In this document: positions 1 through 8,776 of the stretch, piece after piece
Layout of the letters: every line of letters starts with the position of its first letter
Position numbering within the stretch: position 1 is the stretch's first letter
NCBI RefSeq assembly: GCF_007829885.1
Contig: NZ_VIWW01000001.1
Span: 2,294,001 to 2,358,000, forward strand
DNA length: 64,000 nt
Reading direction: 5' to 3'
Source: Streptomyces brevispora
Lineage (GTDB): Bacteria > Actinomycetota > Actinomycetes > Streptomycetales > Streptomycetaceae
The notes under the pieces: generated by a model
Databases searched by the model: none
What the model was told of the DNA's origin: nothing
The model's input: only the letters and a program-made list of their open reading frames with translations
Made by a program: the position numbers and the translations under genes

Positions 1-1
1 G

Positions 2-904
2 GACAACAAGCGGTCGATCGAGCAGTTCGCGCTTCTGCTGTTCATCGTCGTGCCGTTCCTGGCCCTGGTCGCGGCGGTGCCGCTGGCCTGGGGCCGTGGT
101 GTCAGCTGGCTCGATCTGGGTCTGCTGGTGGCGATGTACTTCATCGGCTGCCACGGCATCACGATCGGCTTCCATCGCTACTTCACCCATGGCTCGTTCA
201 AGGCGAAGCGTCCGCTCCGTATCGCCCTGGCCGTGGCCGGTTCGCTCGCCGTGGAGGGTCCGGTGGTGCGCTGGGTGGCCGATCACCGCAAGCACCACCG
301 CTTCTCGGACGTCGAGGGCGACCCGCACTCGCCGTGGCGTTTCGGTGAGACGCTGCCGGCCCTGATGAAGGGGCTGTGGTGGGCGCACATCGCCTGGATG
401 TTCGATGAGGAGCAGACGCCGCAGCAGAAGTACGCCCCCGATCTGATCAGGGATCCGGCGATCCGCGGGATCTCGCGCCACTTCCTCTCGTTCACGATCC
501 TGTCGCTGTCCATCCCGCCGCTGGTCGGCGGTCTGGTCACGATGTCGTGGTGGGGTGCGGCGACGGCGTTCTTCTGGGGCTCCCTGGTCCGGGTGGCGCT
601 GCTGCACCATGTGACCTGGTCGATCAACTCCATCTGCCATGCGGTCGGCAAGCGGCCGTTCAAGTCCCGCGACAGGTCCGGGAACGTGTGGTGGCTGGCG
701 ATCCTTTCGTGCGGTGAGTCGTGGCACAACCTGCATCACGCGGACCCGACGAGTGCGCGGCACGGTGTGATGAGGGGGCAGATCGATTCGAGTGCCCGGC
801 TGATCCGCTGGTTCGAGAAGTTGGGGTGGGCGACCGATGTGCGCTGGCCCGACGCCGCGCGTATCGAGTCCCGGCGCCACTCGGCGGAGGCCGACGCGGC
901 ATGA
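2..904 (+). CDS. Acyl-CoA / acyl-lipid fatty acid desaturase (5' end outside window)
   Basis: Membrane di-iron desaturase that introduces a cis double bond into acyl chains, probably the delta-9 type. The frame is open to the left edge, so the N-terminus is missing; a GTG at 50 is probably internal. The three histidine boxes of the family are visible: HRYFTH, HRKHH and HNLHH, the last in the context ESWHNLHH. Hydrophobic segments lie before box 1 and between boxes 2 and 3, as expected for a four-helix membrane fold. The C-terminus is short and hydrophilic. The next gene starts within its stop codon (ATGA), so it is very likely co-transcribed with the TetR gene, which probably tunes membrane unsaturation. 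Family assignment is firm; exact substrate is not known. Confidence 0.93.
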   Translation, partial: DNKRSIEQFALLLFIVVPFLALVAAVPLAWGRGVSWLDLGLLVAMYFIGCHGITIGFHRYFTHGSFKAKRPLRIALAVAGSLAVEGPVVRWVADHRKHHRFSDVEGDPHSPWRFGETLPALMKGLWWAHIAWMFDEEQTPQQKYAPDLIRDPAIRGISRHFLSFTILSLSIPPLVGGLVTMSWWGAATAFFWGSLVRVALLHHVTWSINSICHAVGKRPFKSRDRSGNVWWLAILSCGESWHNLHHADPTSARHGVMRGQIDSSARLIRWFEKLGWATDVRWPDAARIESRRHSAEADAA

Positions 905-1587
905 TTGGTGATGTGGCGACCGACGGAAGCACAGGCAGCGAGAACACCCGTCCACCCTCCACCCGGCGGGCCCGACGGGTGCGGATGACCGGCAAGGAAC
1001 GCCGCGAGCAACTGCTGGACATCGGTCGCACCCTCTTCGCCGACAAGGGTTACGAGGGCACTTCGGTGGAGGAGATCGCGGCGCGCGCCGGGGTCTCCAA
1101 GCCGGTTGTCTACGAGCACTTCGGCGGCAAGGAGGGTTTGTACGCCGTGGTGGTGGACCGGGAGATGCGCCAGCTCCTGGACATGGTGACCAGTGCGCTG
1201 ACCGCCGGTCACCCGCGTGAGCTGCTGGAGCAGGCGGCGTTCGCGCTGCTGGACTACATCGAGACGTACACGGACGGTTTCCGCATCCTGGTGCGTGATT
1301 CGCCGGTCGCGCAGTCGACCGGCACCTTCGCCTCGCTCATCAGCGACATCGCCACCCAGGTGGAGGACATCCTGGGCCTGGAGTTCAAGGCCCGGGGCTT
1401 CGATCCGAAGCTGGCTCCGCTGTACGCGCAGGCGCTGGTCGGCATGGTGGCGCTGACGGGGCAGTGGTGGATGAACGCCCGGAAGCCGAAGAAGGCCGAG
1501 GTCGCGGCGCATCTGGTGAACCTGGCGTGGCACGGCCTGGAGAACCTGGAGTCGAAGCCGCGGCTGATCGGCCACCGCAAGAACTGA
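901..1587 (+). CDS. TetR family regulator coupled to the desaturase
   Basis: Predicted dimeric repressor of 228 residues. The N-terminal helix-turn-helix is clear: a GKERREQLLDIGRTLFADKG helix 1 region, then VEEIAARAGVSKPVVYEHFGGKEGLY, the TetR recognition helix. The rest is a helical ligand domain with a conserved Trp pair (GQWWMNAR). I chose the ATG at 901 because it overlaps the desaturase stop as ATGA; an ATG at 987 is an alternative that removes a Ser/Thr/Arg-rich extension. Being translationally coupled to a desaturase suggests that it senses acyl-CoA or fatty acid, as FasR/DesT-type regulators do. That role is inference from context. Confidence 0.88.
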   Translation: MIGDVATDGSTGSENTRPPSTRRARRVRMTGKERREQLLDIGRTLFADKGYEGTSVEEIAARAGVSKPVVYEHFGGKEGLYAVVVDREMRQLLDMVTSALTAGHPRELLEQAAFALLDYIETYTDGFRILVRDSPVAQSTGTFASLISDIATQVEDILGLEFKARGFDPKLAPLYAQALVGMVALTGQWWMNARKPKKAEVAAHLVNLAWHGLENLESKPRLIGHRKN

Positions 1588-1770
1588 GCGGGCGGCGCAC
1601 GGGGGGCGGCACACGGGACCGGTTCGCAGGGGCAGTTGGCAGGAACGGTTGGGCAGGGGCGTGTCCAAGCCGAGACATTGATGTATTGCCAAACCACTTC
1701 AGTCCCGGCAGCCACAGTTGTAGAGTCTGTGACTATCCCGGGAACACTTCACGCTGCATGTGATGCACCT

Positions 1771-3585
1771 GTGAACACGATTCTCCCGGTTCCACTACTT
1801 ACCCCTGGGGGGGCTTTGTCTTCTGTGGAAACCGGCCGTTCCGTTCCCGCGCGCTCGAAGCGCGCGCGCCGGATCGCGGCCTGCACCGCACTCGTTCTCT
1901 CCGCCGGCATGCTGCTGGCCGCGCCGGCCTCGGCCGATGGCTCGGCGCCCACGCCGCATCGCGCGACGGAGCCCCGCGTCCCCGCCGTCGACGCGCAGCC
2001 CACGCTGACGCTGCCGAAGCACACCGCGAAGAAGAAGTCGTCGGCGGCCGCCGCCGAGGGCGCGAAGGCCGCGGTCGTTCCCGCCGAACCGCGCTTCGAC
2101 GCGGACGGCGACGGCTACAGCGACACGCTCTACCGCGGCATCGACGGGCACTACTACGTCATTCCGACGAACGGGTCGAGCACCTACGAGTTCAGCCTGA
2201 ACACCGACGACCCGAACGAGAAGTTCAAGGACGTCATCACGCCGGGAGACCTGAACGGCGACGGCAGGCCCGAGCTGCTCACCCTGTCGGCGTCCGGCAG
2301 GCTCTCGCTCCACCAGGCCTGGAGCGCCGACAGCTCCGGCTACGCCGACTGGTCCGGCACCGGCTGGCAGAAGTACAACAAGGTCATCGCCGCCGGCGAC
2401 CTGACCGGCGACGGCCGCGGCGACCTGCTGGCCCGTACCCCGTCCGGTGACATCTACCTGTACGCCGCCAGCGGCAACATCACCAGTGCGCCCTTCAAGG
2501 CCGGCGTCAAGGTGGGCTACGGCTGGGGCTCGTACGACCAGATCGTCGGTGCGAACGATGTCAACGGCGACGGGATCGGCGACCTCTACGCCCGTACGCC
2601 CGCCGGTGACCTGTACTACTACGCGGGTTCCGGCAACGCCTCGGCGCCGTACAAGGCACGCGTCAAGGTCGGTTACGGGTTCGACGTGTACAACCAGATC
2701 ATCGCCACCGACGACGCCACCGGTGACGGTCTCGGCGATCTGATGGCCCGTACGCCGGGCGGCACGCTGTACGCGTACGAGTCCACCGGCTACGGCACCT
2801 TCCTCAAGCGGACCCAGATCGGCACCGGCTGGAACGTCGCGTCGCTCTTCGGCGGCCAGGGCGGGAACCCGGACTTCGGCAAGAACGAGCTGATGGCCCG
2901 CACCAAGGGCGGCACGCTCTACTGGTACTACGCGAAGAACAACGGCAAGCTCAGCGCCCGCGTGCAGGCCAGTGACAGCGGCGGCTGGGCCGGCGCCAAC
3001 ATCAACTTCCCGTCGTCGCTCAACAACGACGGCTTCGCCGACCTGCTGGAGACGTACAACGGCACGCTCTACAACGAGGGTTCCGCCGTCAGCAGCGGCT
3101 GGAGCTCCTACAACGCCCTCGTCGGTCCGGGCGACCTGAGCGGCGACGGCAAGGGCGATCTGCTCGGCCGCACCAAGACGGGCGACCTGTACCTCTACCG
3201 GGGCAACGGTCTGGGCACCGGCTTCTCCGCCAAGCTCAAGGTCGGCTACGGCTACAACACGTACAACAAGCTGGTCGGCGCCGGTGACCTCAGCGGCGAC
3301 GGTCTGAACGACATGGTGGCCCGCGCGTCGGACGGCACGCTCTACCTGTACAAGGGCACGGGCGTCGCCACCGCACCCTTCAAGGCGCGCGTCAAGATCG
3401 GCACCGGCTACAACATCTACAAGCAGTTCGTCGCACCGGGTGACATCAACGGTGACGGCAAGGCCGATCTGATCGGCGTCGACGGCAAGGGAGACGTGTA
3501 CCTCTACACGTCCACCGGCACCGGAAAGATCAACAAGCGTGTGAAGGTCGGCTACGGCTGGGACATCTACAACAACATGTACTGA
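1771..3585 (+). CDS. Secreted FG-GAP/VCBS-repeat protein
   Basis: Predicted secreted beta-propeller protein of about 600 residues. The N-terminus has a basic stretch (SKRARR), a hydrophobic core and an ASA-type signal peptidase site before ADGSAP. The body repeats a calcium-binding-like D-x-N/S-G-D-G motif (DLNGDGRPE, DLTGDGRGD, DVNGDGIGD, DLSGDGKGD, DINGDGKAD), each followed by LYARTP/LYLY strands, as in FG-GAP/VCBS propellers. The start is uncertain: GTG 1771, or GTG 1825, which has a G-rich ribosome site at 1806-1813 and gives a more normal signal peptide. A possible -10 (TAGAGT) lies near 1719, and a TGCAT-GTG-ATGCA inverted repeat lies at 1755-1767. Enzyme activity, if any, is not predictable. 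Confidence 0.88.
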   Translation: MNTILPVPLLTPGGALSSVETGRSVPARSKRARRIAACTALVLSAGMLLAAPASADGSAPTPHRATEPRVPAVDAQPTLTLPKHTAKKKSSAAAAEGAKAAVVPAEPRFDADGDGYSDTLYRGIDGHYYVIPTNGSSTYEFSLNTDDPNEKFKDVITPGDLNGDGRPELLTLSASGRLSLHQAWSADSSGYADWSGTGWQKYNKVIAAGDLTGDGRGDLLARTPSGDIYLYAASGNITSAPFKAGVKVGYGWGSYDQIVGANDVNGDGIGDLYARTPAGDLYYYAGSGNASAPYKARVKVGYGFDVYNQIIATDDATGDGLGDLMARTPGGTLYAYESTGYGTFLKRTQIGTGWNVASLFGGQGGNPDFGKNELMARTKGGTLYWYYAKNNGKLSARVQASDSGGWAGANINFPSSLNNDGFADLLETYNGTLYNEGSAVSSGWSSYNALVGPGDLSGDGKGDLLGRTKTGDLYLYRGNGLGTGFSAKLKVGYGYNTYNKLVGAGDLSGDGLNDMVARASDGTLYLYKGTGVATAPFKARVKIGTGYNIYKQFVAPGDINGDGKADLIGVDGKGDVYLYTSTGTGKINKRVKVGYGWDIYNNMY

Positions 3586-3610
3586 GCGTCCCGCTCGGCC
3601 CGGCAGTCCT

Positions 3611-3650
3611 GAAGTGCCCCGTCCCCGGATCTCCGGGGACGGGGCACTTC
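3611..3650. terminator. Bidirectional hairpin terminator between convergent genes
   Basis: A perfect 19-base inverted repeat (3611-3629 with 3632-3650) separated by 2 bases lies between the convergent FG-GAP and tam genes. There is no T-tract, as is common for Streptomyces terminators. Confidence 0.85.
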
Positions 3651-3673
3651 CGCGTCACCCGACGGGTCGGTCA

Positions 3674-4471
3674 TCACTTCTCCCGGTGGGTGACGGCGAA
3701 GATGCGGCGGAACGGGAAGACCGTGCCGTGCGGACCCGCGGGGTACGCGGCGCGTAGCAGGTCGCGGTATTCGGCGAGGAAGGCGCTCCGTGCCTCCTCG
3801 TCGTCGGCGAGGGCGGTGAGGACGGGGCGCAGGCCGGTGCCCTTCACCCAGTCGAGCACGGCGTCCCCGCCGGGCAGCAGGTGCAGATAGGTGGTCTCCC
3901 AGACGTCCGCCGTGCGGCCGGGGCCGGTGAGCCGGTCCAGGTAGCCGGCGGGGCTCAGCACCGCGTCGGCGTGGCGCAGCCGGCCGCCCAGCCGGGGGCG
4001 CCAGCGCGGGGACTCGGCGAGTTCACGCATCAGGGCGTGGCTGGGCTGCTCGAAGTTGCCGGGGACCTGGAGGGCGAAGGTGCCGCCGGGGGTGAGGGCG
4101 TCCAGCCAGTCGGGGAAGCGGTCGGCGTGCCGGGGCACCCACTGGAGCACGGCGTTGGAGACGATGAGGTCGTACGGTTCCCCGGGCGTCCAGGTCGCGG
4201 CGTCGGCCTCGGCGAAGTCCAGCAGGGCGGTGGCGTGGGCGCGGGCCCGCTCCAGCATCTGCGGGGAGTTGTCGTAGCCGGTGACCCGGGCCCCGGGCCA
4301 GCGCTCGGCGAGCAGCGCGGTGACGTTGCCCGCTCCGCAGCCGAGGTCGGCGATCCGGGGGGCCTCACCGCCCGGGAGCGCGGGGACGCGGGCCAGCAGA
4401 TCGTGGAAGGGGCGGGTGCGGTGGTCCGCGTGGCGCAGGTACTGCTGCGGATCCCAGAGGGGTGCGGTCAT
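3674..4471 (-). CDS. tam: Trans-aconitate 2-methyltransferase
   Basis: SAM-dependent methyltransferase of 265 residues that methylates trans-aconitate, a toxic by-product of the citric-acid cycle that inhibits aconitase. The SAM-binding glycine motif is IADLGCGAGN near residue 42. It is followed by GYDNSPQML (acidic motif II) and YDLIVSNAVLQWV, the signature typical of Tam proteins; the N-terminus WDPQQYLR is also typical. It is transcribed divergently from a MarR regulator, with a palindrome between them. This is the tam/tamR arrangement described for S. coelicolor, where TamR controls tam in response to citrate and aconitate. Length and motifs match the family, so function is assigned with good confidence. 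Confidence 0.9.
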   Translation of the reverse strand: MTAPLWDPQQYLRHADHRTRPFHDLLARVPALPGGEAPRIADLGCGAGNVTALLAERWPGARVTGYDNSPQMLERARAHATALLDFAEADAATWTPGEPYDLIVSNAVLQWVPRHADRFPDWLDALTPGGTFALQVPGNFEQPSHALMRELAESPRWRPRLGGRLRHADAVLSPAGYLDRLTGPGRTADVWETTYLHLLPGGDAVLDWVKGTGLRPVLTALADDEEARSAFLAEYRDLLRAAYPAGPHGTVFPFRRIFAVTHREK

Positions 4472-4496
4472 GGCAGTCAGGATCGACCAGAAAGTA

Positions 4497-4510
4497 TCTT
4501 GATGTCAAGA
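4497..4510. promoter_or_regulatory. MarR/TamR operator palindrome
   Basis: TCTTGATGTCAAGA is a perfect palindrome with 6-base arms and a TG centre, lying between the divergent tam and marR starts. A further TCAAGA half-site occurs at 4520-4525. The shape is that of a MarR-family operator. The tamR -10 box (TACACT, 4548-4553) lies just downstream. Confidence 0.75.
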
Positions 4511-4560
4511 CACTCGAATTCAAGAGACTTCATGTCGAGGGACCCTCTACACTGATCCAT

Positions 4561-5058
4561 ATGGAGGACGAGGTCGACCGACTGGTCGCTGCATGGCGCC
4601 GTGAGCGCCCCGACCTCGACGTGGAACCACTCGAGGTCCTCAGCCGGGTCTCCCGCCTGGCCCGCCATCTCGACCGGGCCCGCCGAATCGCCTTCGCCGA
4701 GCACCATCTGGAGCCGTGGGAGTTCGACGTCCTCACGTCGCTGCGCCGCGCCGGCGATCCGTACCAGCTCTCCCCCGGCCAGCTGCTCACCCAGACCCTG
4801 GTCACCTCGGGCACGATGACCAACCGCATCGACCGGCTGACCAAGAAGAACCTCGTCGAGCGGCTCCCCGACCCCAGCGACCGCCGCGGCGTACTGGTCC
4901 GGCTCACCGCCGAGGGCCGCGACAAGGCCGACCAGTCACTGGCCGGCCTGCTCGCCCAGGAGCGCGCCATCCTGGGCGAACTCTCCCGCCACCAGCGCGG
5001 CGAACTGGCAGGACTGCTACGCCAGTTGACTGCCCCGTTCGACAACGTCCCCGGCTAG
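4561..5058 (+). CDS. tamR: MarR family regulator, TamR-like
   Basis: Winged-helix repressor of 165 residues. Visible features are helix LEPWEFDVLTSLRRAG, the recognition region SGTMTNRIDRL, and the wing LVERLPDPSDRRGVLVRLT with the conserved D-x-R-R of MarR proteins. The long N-terminal extension (about residues 1-25) is like PecS/TamR types. I start at the ATG at 4561: a -10-like TACACT ends 7 bases before it, so the mRNA is probably leaderless, and upstream codons would run through the operator. It is divergent from tam, which by analogy with S. coelicolor TamR makes citrate or aconitate the likely ligand. It overlaps the convergent response regulator gene by 42 bases at the 3' end. Confidence 0.87.
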   Translation: MEDEVDRLVAAWRRERPDLDVEPLEVLSRVSRLARHLDRARRIAFAEHHLEPWEFDVLTSLRRAGDPYQLSPGQLLTQTLVTSGTMTNRIDRLTKKNLVERLPDPSDRRGVLVRLTAEGRDKADQSLAGLLAQERAILGELSRHQRGELAGLLRQLTAPFDNVPG

Positions 5059-5838
5059 ACCGGGCTCCTGGGGCGCCACCGGATCGGCGGGTCCGACGCC
5101 CGCCCGTCTGGCCAGCGCGACCGCCGCCAGCGTCGAGTGGACACCCAGCTTGCCCAGCACGTTCTGCATGTGGGTACGCACCGTGTGCGGGGAGAGGAAG
5201 AGCCGCTCCGCCACCGCCTTGCGGCCGAGGCCCGCCACCATGCAGCGCAGCACCTCGCACTCGCGCGGGGTCAGTGACTCGACGAGCTCCTCGCTCTCGC
5301 TGCGGTGCTTGCGGTCAGCCAGCAGCTCCCGCAGCACCCCGGTGAGCAGGGCGGCGGGCAGATGCGTCTCGTCGCGCAGCACCCCCCGGATGACCGCGAG
5401 CAGCCGCTGGAGCGAGCAGTCCTTGGCGACCCAGCCGCAGGCCCCGGCCTGGAGCGCGAGCGCGGCCCGGCGTGGGTCGTCCTTCTCGGCGAGCACCACC
5501 GTGCGCACCGACGGCCGGTCCGCCCGGACCCCGGCGACCAGCGAGATGCCGTCGCCCGGCCCGCTGCCCCCGGCGCGCGGAGCGGGCACCGGCACCGGAC
5601 CGGCGGCCCGGTGGCCCCCCGCCGGGGCCAGGATGCCCAGCTCGGCGTCGACCAGCATCACGTCGTAACCACGCCCCTCGGCGGCCGCGCGTTCCAGACA
5701 GCGCAGGGCGGCCGGGCCGCTGCCCGCCGCCGCCACGTCGACGTCCGGCTCGGCCGCGAGCGCCGCGGCGAGCGACTCGGCGAAAATGCGGTGGTCGTCG
5801 ACCACGAGAACCCGGATACGGACCACAGACACCCCCAT
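5017..5838 (-). CDS. NarL/LuxR-type orphan response regulator
   Basis: Transcription factor of about 273 residues. The N-terminal receiver-like domain (VRIRVLVVDDHRIFAESL) keeps the acidic DD pair and a candidate phospho-acceptor in MLVDAEL. The usual D-x-x-M-P is missing and a Gly/Pro-rich loop of roughly 28 residues (PAGGHRAAGPVPVPAPRAGG) interrupts the fold after it. The C-terminal LuxR HTH is normal: LTPRECEVLRCMVAGLGRKAVAERLFLSPHTVRTH split over two helices, then LGKLGVHS. No sensor kinase lies nearby. Start chosen at the ATG at 5838, directly before the receiver. A close architectural relative lies at 10152-10847 on the far side of the gal operon. Target genes are unknown. Confidence 0.85.
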   Translation of the reverse strand: MGVSVVRIRVLVVDDHRIFAESLAAALAAEPDVDVAAAGSGPAALRCLERAAAEGRGYDVMLVDAELGILAPAGGHRAAGPVPVPAPRAGGSGPGDGISLVAGVRADRPSVRTVVLAEKDDPRRAALALQAGACGWVAKDCSLQRLLAVIRGVLRDETHLPAALLTGVLRELLADRKHRSESEELVESLTPRECEVLRCMVAGLGRKAVAERLFLSPHTVRTHMQNVLGKLGVHSTLAAVALARRAGVGPADPVAPQEPGLAGDVVERGSQLA

Positions 5839-6109
5839 GCTGTGCGTGTTCTGGGGCGCCCCGTAGCGTGCGCCCCCCAGCAGCGACGGACCGGCACGGG
5901 CACGACACCCGGAACGAGGAGTCGGACCACAGTGCCCCGGCCGCCGCCGTGCACCACCCGCCACCCCGCCCGGGTGTCGCACCCGGCTGTCTCGTACCCC
6001 TGAATCAGCACCGGCCCCCACCGGTGCTGTGCATCAGCGTACGGGCGACGGCACGGCGCGGGAGGCTATTGGCAGAACTGATGGCGAGGGCGGTCCTAGG
6101 GTGTTGTTC
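5839..6109. other. Divergent intergenic region, regulator/GNAT
   Basis: About 270 bases between the divergent response-regulator and GNAT genes. It holds a run of Pro/Arg-type triplets on both strands that can read open but lacks start signals. The only signals I see are TTGGCA near 6068 and TAGGGT near 6095, a weak promoter toward the GNAT gene. Confidence 0.4.
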
Positions 6110-6553
6110 ATGTTCCGTCTTGAGACAGAAGTGGACAAAGACCGTCGTCAGCTACTGAGCAGGCGGCTTCGCGAGGACAACACCGCAGGTTCACCGGAGA
6201 TCCGTGCGTTGCGCGAGAGCACCGCCGCGCACGAAGTCCCGCTGGAGGTATGGGCGCTGGACGTCCACGGGCAGGTCGCCGCCGGGCTGACCGGGCGCAC
6301 CTGGGCGCACTGGCTCCATGTGGATCTGCTCTGGGTCGACGCCCGGCACCGCGGTTGCGGCCTCGGCTCGCGACTGCTCGCCGAGGCGGAACGGGTGGCC
6401 CGCACGGACCGGTCCTGCACCCGCTCCCGGCTGGAGACCTGGGACTTCCAGGCCCCGGACTTCTACCGGAAGCGGGGTTACGAGGTGATGGGGCGGGTCG
6501 ACAACTACCCGCCGGGCGTCACCGAGTTCACCCTCACCAAGCAGCTCGGCTGA
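6110..6553 (+). CDS. GNAT family N-acetyltransferase
   Basis: Acetyl-CoA-dependent acyltransferase of 147 residues. The acetyl-CoA pyrophosphate loop is seen as RHRGCGLGSRLLAEAE (the R-x-x-G-x-G/A motif) near residue 85, and the C-terminal DFYRKRGYEVMGR strand-helix is typical of the fold. The ATG at 6110 is chosen because the upstream codons are low-complexity and a -10-like TAGGGT lies just ahead; earlier starts are possible. It is convergent with galK. The acceptor substrate cannot be deduced: it resembles small-molecule or antibiotic-type GNATs rather than RimI. Confidence 0.82.
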   Translation: MFRLETEVDKDRRQLLSRRLREDNTAGSPEIRALRESTAAHEVPLEVWALDVHGQVAAGLTGRTWAHWLHVDLLWVDARHRGCGLGSRLLAEAERVARTDRSCTRSRLETWDFQAPDFYRKRGYEVMGRVDNYPPGVTEFTLTKQLG

Positions 6554-6578
6554 GCCGCCCCGCGCTTCAGCCGAGCTG
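6542..6578. terminator. Hairpin overlapping the GNAT stop codon
   Basis: CAGCTCGGCTGA (6542-6553, including the stop codon) pairs perfectly with TCAGCCGAGCTG (6567-6578). The 12-bp stem with a 13-base loop probably terminates the GNAT transcript and also serves the convergent gal operon. Confidence 0.75.
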
Positions 6579-6632
6579 TGGTCCAGACGCCCCTCAGTTC
6601 GGACGATCCGGAGGTTAAGGCGATCCGGTGGT

Positions 6633-7799
6633 TCAGACGATCCGGTGGGCGCCCGCGGACGGGACGGCGAGGAAGACACCCGGAGCCGCGTAACCCGCCG
6701 AAGTGAACGCCTCCAGCACGGACTTGGTGACCGTGTCCGTCTGCGCCTCCTCCACCAGCACGATCGCCGAGCCGCCGAAGCCGCCGCCGGTCATCCGTGC
6801 GCCGAGCGCCCCGGCCGCGTTCGCCGTCGCCACCACCAGGTCCAACTCCACGCAGGAGACCCGCAGATCGTCCCGGAGCGAGGCATGACCCGCCGTGAGG
6901 ACCGGGCCCGCCGAGCGCACATCGCCCGCGTCGAGCAGCGCGATGACCTGCTCGACGCGCTGGTTGTCGCTGACGACATGGCGTACGCAGCGCACGACGG
7001 ACTCGTCCGCGCCGGCCGCGGCCAGCGTGTCGAGCGCGGCGCCCAGGCCCTCGTACGGAAGCTCGCGCAGCTTACCGATGCCGAGGGCGCGGGCCCCCTC
7101 CTCGCAGGCCGCACGCCGCTCCGCGTACGCGCCGTCGCCGAGCGTGTGCTTGACGCGGGTGTCGACGACGATGAGCTGGAGGCCGTGGGCGGCCAGGTCG
7201 AAGGGGACCTGGCGCCGGGTGAGGTCGCGGGTGTCCAGGTGCAGGGCGTGGCCCTCGGTGCAGCAGGCCGACGCCATCTGGTCCATGACACCGCAGGGGA
7301 CCCCGACGAACGCGTTCTCCGCGCGCTGGGCCAGCACCGCCAGCTCGGCGGCGCCGAGGCCGAGGCCGAACAGGTCGTTCAGCGCCAGCCCGGTGACCAC
7401 TTCGAGGGCGGCGGACGAGGAGAGCCCGGCGCCGGTGGGGACGGTGGAGGTCAGCTGTATGTCGGCGCCGGTGACCGGGTGACCGGCCTCGCGCAGCGCC
7501 CAGACGACACCGGCCGGGTAGGCGGTCCAGCCGTGGCCCTCGTTCGGGGCCAGCTCGTCGACCCGGAGCTGGACGACACCGCCCGGCACATCGGTGGAGT
7601 GCAGCCGCAGCACGCCGTCGGTGCGGCGCGCGACGGCGGCCCGTGCGGTGTGCGGCAGCGCGAGCGGCATCACGAAGCCGTCGTTGAAGTCGGTGTACTC
7701 GCCGATCAGGTTGACCCGGCCGGGGGCGGCCCAGATCCCCTCGGGCGCGGTCCCGTAGAGCTCGGTGAAGGCGGCGGTCAGCTCAGCGTTGTCGGTCAT
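6633..7799 (-). CDS. galK: Galactokinase
   Basis: Phosphorylates alpha-D-galactose to galactose-1-phosphate with ATP, the first committed step of the Leloir pathway. The 388-residue length is normal. The galactokinase signature [20 protein letters not shown] lies near residue 28, the GHMP ATP-binding motif [14 protein letters not shown] near 118, and the C-terminal GHMP motif [14 protein letters not shown] near 335. The catalytic region CGVMDQMAS is present. The start overlaps galE by 4 bases (ATGA), so it is the last gene of a galT-galE-galK operon transcribed leftward. Confidence 0.96.
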   Translation of the reverse strand: MTDNAELTAAFTELYGTAPEGIWAAPGRVNLIGEYTDFNDGFVMPLALPHTARAAVARRTDGVLRLHSTDVPGGVVQLRVDELAPNEGHGWTAYPAGVVWALREAGHPVTGADIQLTSTVPTGAGLSSSAALEVVTGLALNDLFGLGLGAAELAVLAQRAENAFVGVPCGVMDQMASACCTEGHALHLDTRDLTRRQVPFDLAAHGLQLIVVDTRVKHTLGDGAYAERRAACEEGARALGIGKLRELPYEGLGAALDTLAAAGADESVVRCVRHVVSDNQRVEQVIALLDAGDVRSAGPVLTAGHASLRDDLRVSCVELDLVVATANAAGALGARMTGGGFGGSAIVLVEEAQTDTVTKSVLEAFTSAGYAAPGVFLAVPSAGAHRIV

Positions 7800-8776
7800 G
7801 GTGCGGTGGGCTCCTCTCGGCGGGCGAACGTCCAGGCGTCGGAGACGATTCCGGCCAGGTCCGCGCGGGACGGCTGCCAGCCGAGGCGCTTCCTGGCGGT
7901 GGTGGCGGAGGCGACGAGGACGGCCGGGTCGCCGCCGCGGCGCGGGGCCGCGGTCTCGGGGACCGGGTGGCCGGTGACCTCGCGGACCGTCTCGATGACC
8001 TCGCGGACCGAGAAGCCGTTGCCGTTGCCGAGGTTGCAGATCAGGTGCTCACCCGCGGTGGCCGCGTCCAGGGCGAGGAGGTGGGCCTCGGCGAGGTCGG
8101 CCACGTGGATGTAGTCGCGGACGCAGGTGCCGTCGGGGGTGGGGTAGTCGTCGCCGTAGACGGAGATCGACTCGCGCTGCCCGAGGGCGACCTGGAGGAC
8201 CAGCGGGATCAGATGGGACTCGGGGCTGTGCCGCTCGCCGCAACTGCCGTACGCCCCGGCCACGTTGAAGTAGCGCAAGGAGACGGCGGCCAGTCCGTGG
8301 GCGGCCGCCTCGCCGGTGATCATGTGGTCGACGGCGAGCTTGGTCGCTCCGTACGGGTTGGTCGGGGCGGTGGGGTCGGTCTCCGTGATGGGGCTGGAGA
8401 CCGGCTCGCCGTAGGTGGCGGCGGTGGAGGAGAAGACCAGGGTGCGCACCCCGGCGTCGCGCATGGCGGCGAGCAGGGCGATGGAGCCGCCGACGTTGTT
8501 GACCCAGTACTTCTCCGGGTCGGTGACGGACTCGCCGACCTGGGAGCAGGCGGCGAAGTGCAGCACCGCGTCGTAGGTGGGGTCCAGCCACTTCGCCGCG
8601 TCCTGGATGCGGCCCTCGATGAACGCGGCCCCGACCGGGACGCCCTCGCGGAAGCCGGTGGAGAGGTCGTCGAGGACGGTGACGGTGTGCCCCGCCTCCA
8701 GCAGGTGCTGGGCGACCACACCGCCCACGTACCCCGCGCCGCCGGTCACCAGGTACTTCTTGGGGGACTTATTCAC
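7796..8776 (-). CDS. galE: UDP-glucose 4-epimerase
   Basis: NAD-dependent extended short-chain dehydrogenase of 326 residues that interconverts UDP-galactose and UDP-glucose. The N-terminal dinucleotide motif is [10 protein letters not shown], the catalytic Ser/Thr region is [11 protein letters not shown] and the active-site Tyr/Lys is YGATK. The substrate-side [14 protein letters not shown] segment is typical of bacterial GalE. It overlaps both galT (upstream) and galK (downstream) by 4 bases, which indicates tight translational coupling. The genuine start is the ATG of [10 protein letters not shown]. Confidence 0.96.
   Translation of the reverse strand: MNKSPKKYLVTGGAGYVGGVVAQHLLEAGHTVTVLDDLSTGFREGVPVGAAFIEGRIQDAAKWLDPTYDAVLHFAACSQVGESVTDPEKYWVNNVGGSIALLAAMRDAGVRTLVFSSTAATYGEPVSSPITETDPTAPTNPYGATKLAVDHMITGEAAAHGLAAVSLRYFNVAGAYGSCGERHSPESHLIPLVLQVALGQRESISVYGDDYPTPDGTCVRDYIHVADLAEAHLLALDAATAGEHLICNLGNGNGFSVREVIETVREVTGHPVPETAAPRRGGDPAVLVASATTARKRLGWQPSRADLAGIVSDAWTFARREEPTAP

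Noticed and set aside
6600..6650. Tandem GATCCGGNGG repeat near the galK 3' end
   Set aside because: Three imperfect copies of about 18 bases; too short and partly inside galK to give a supported function.
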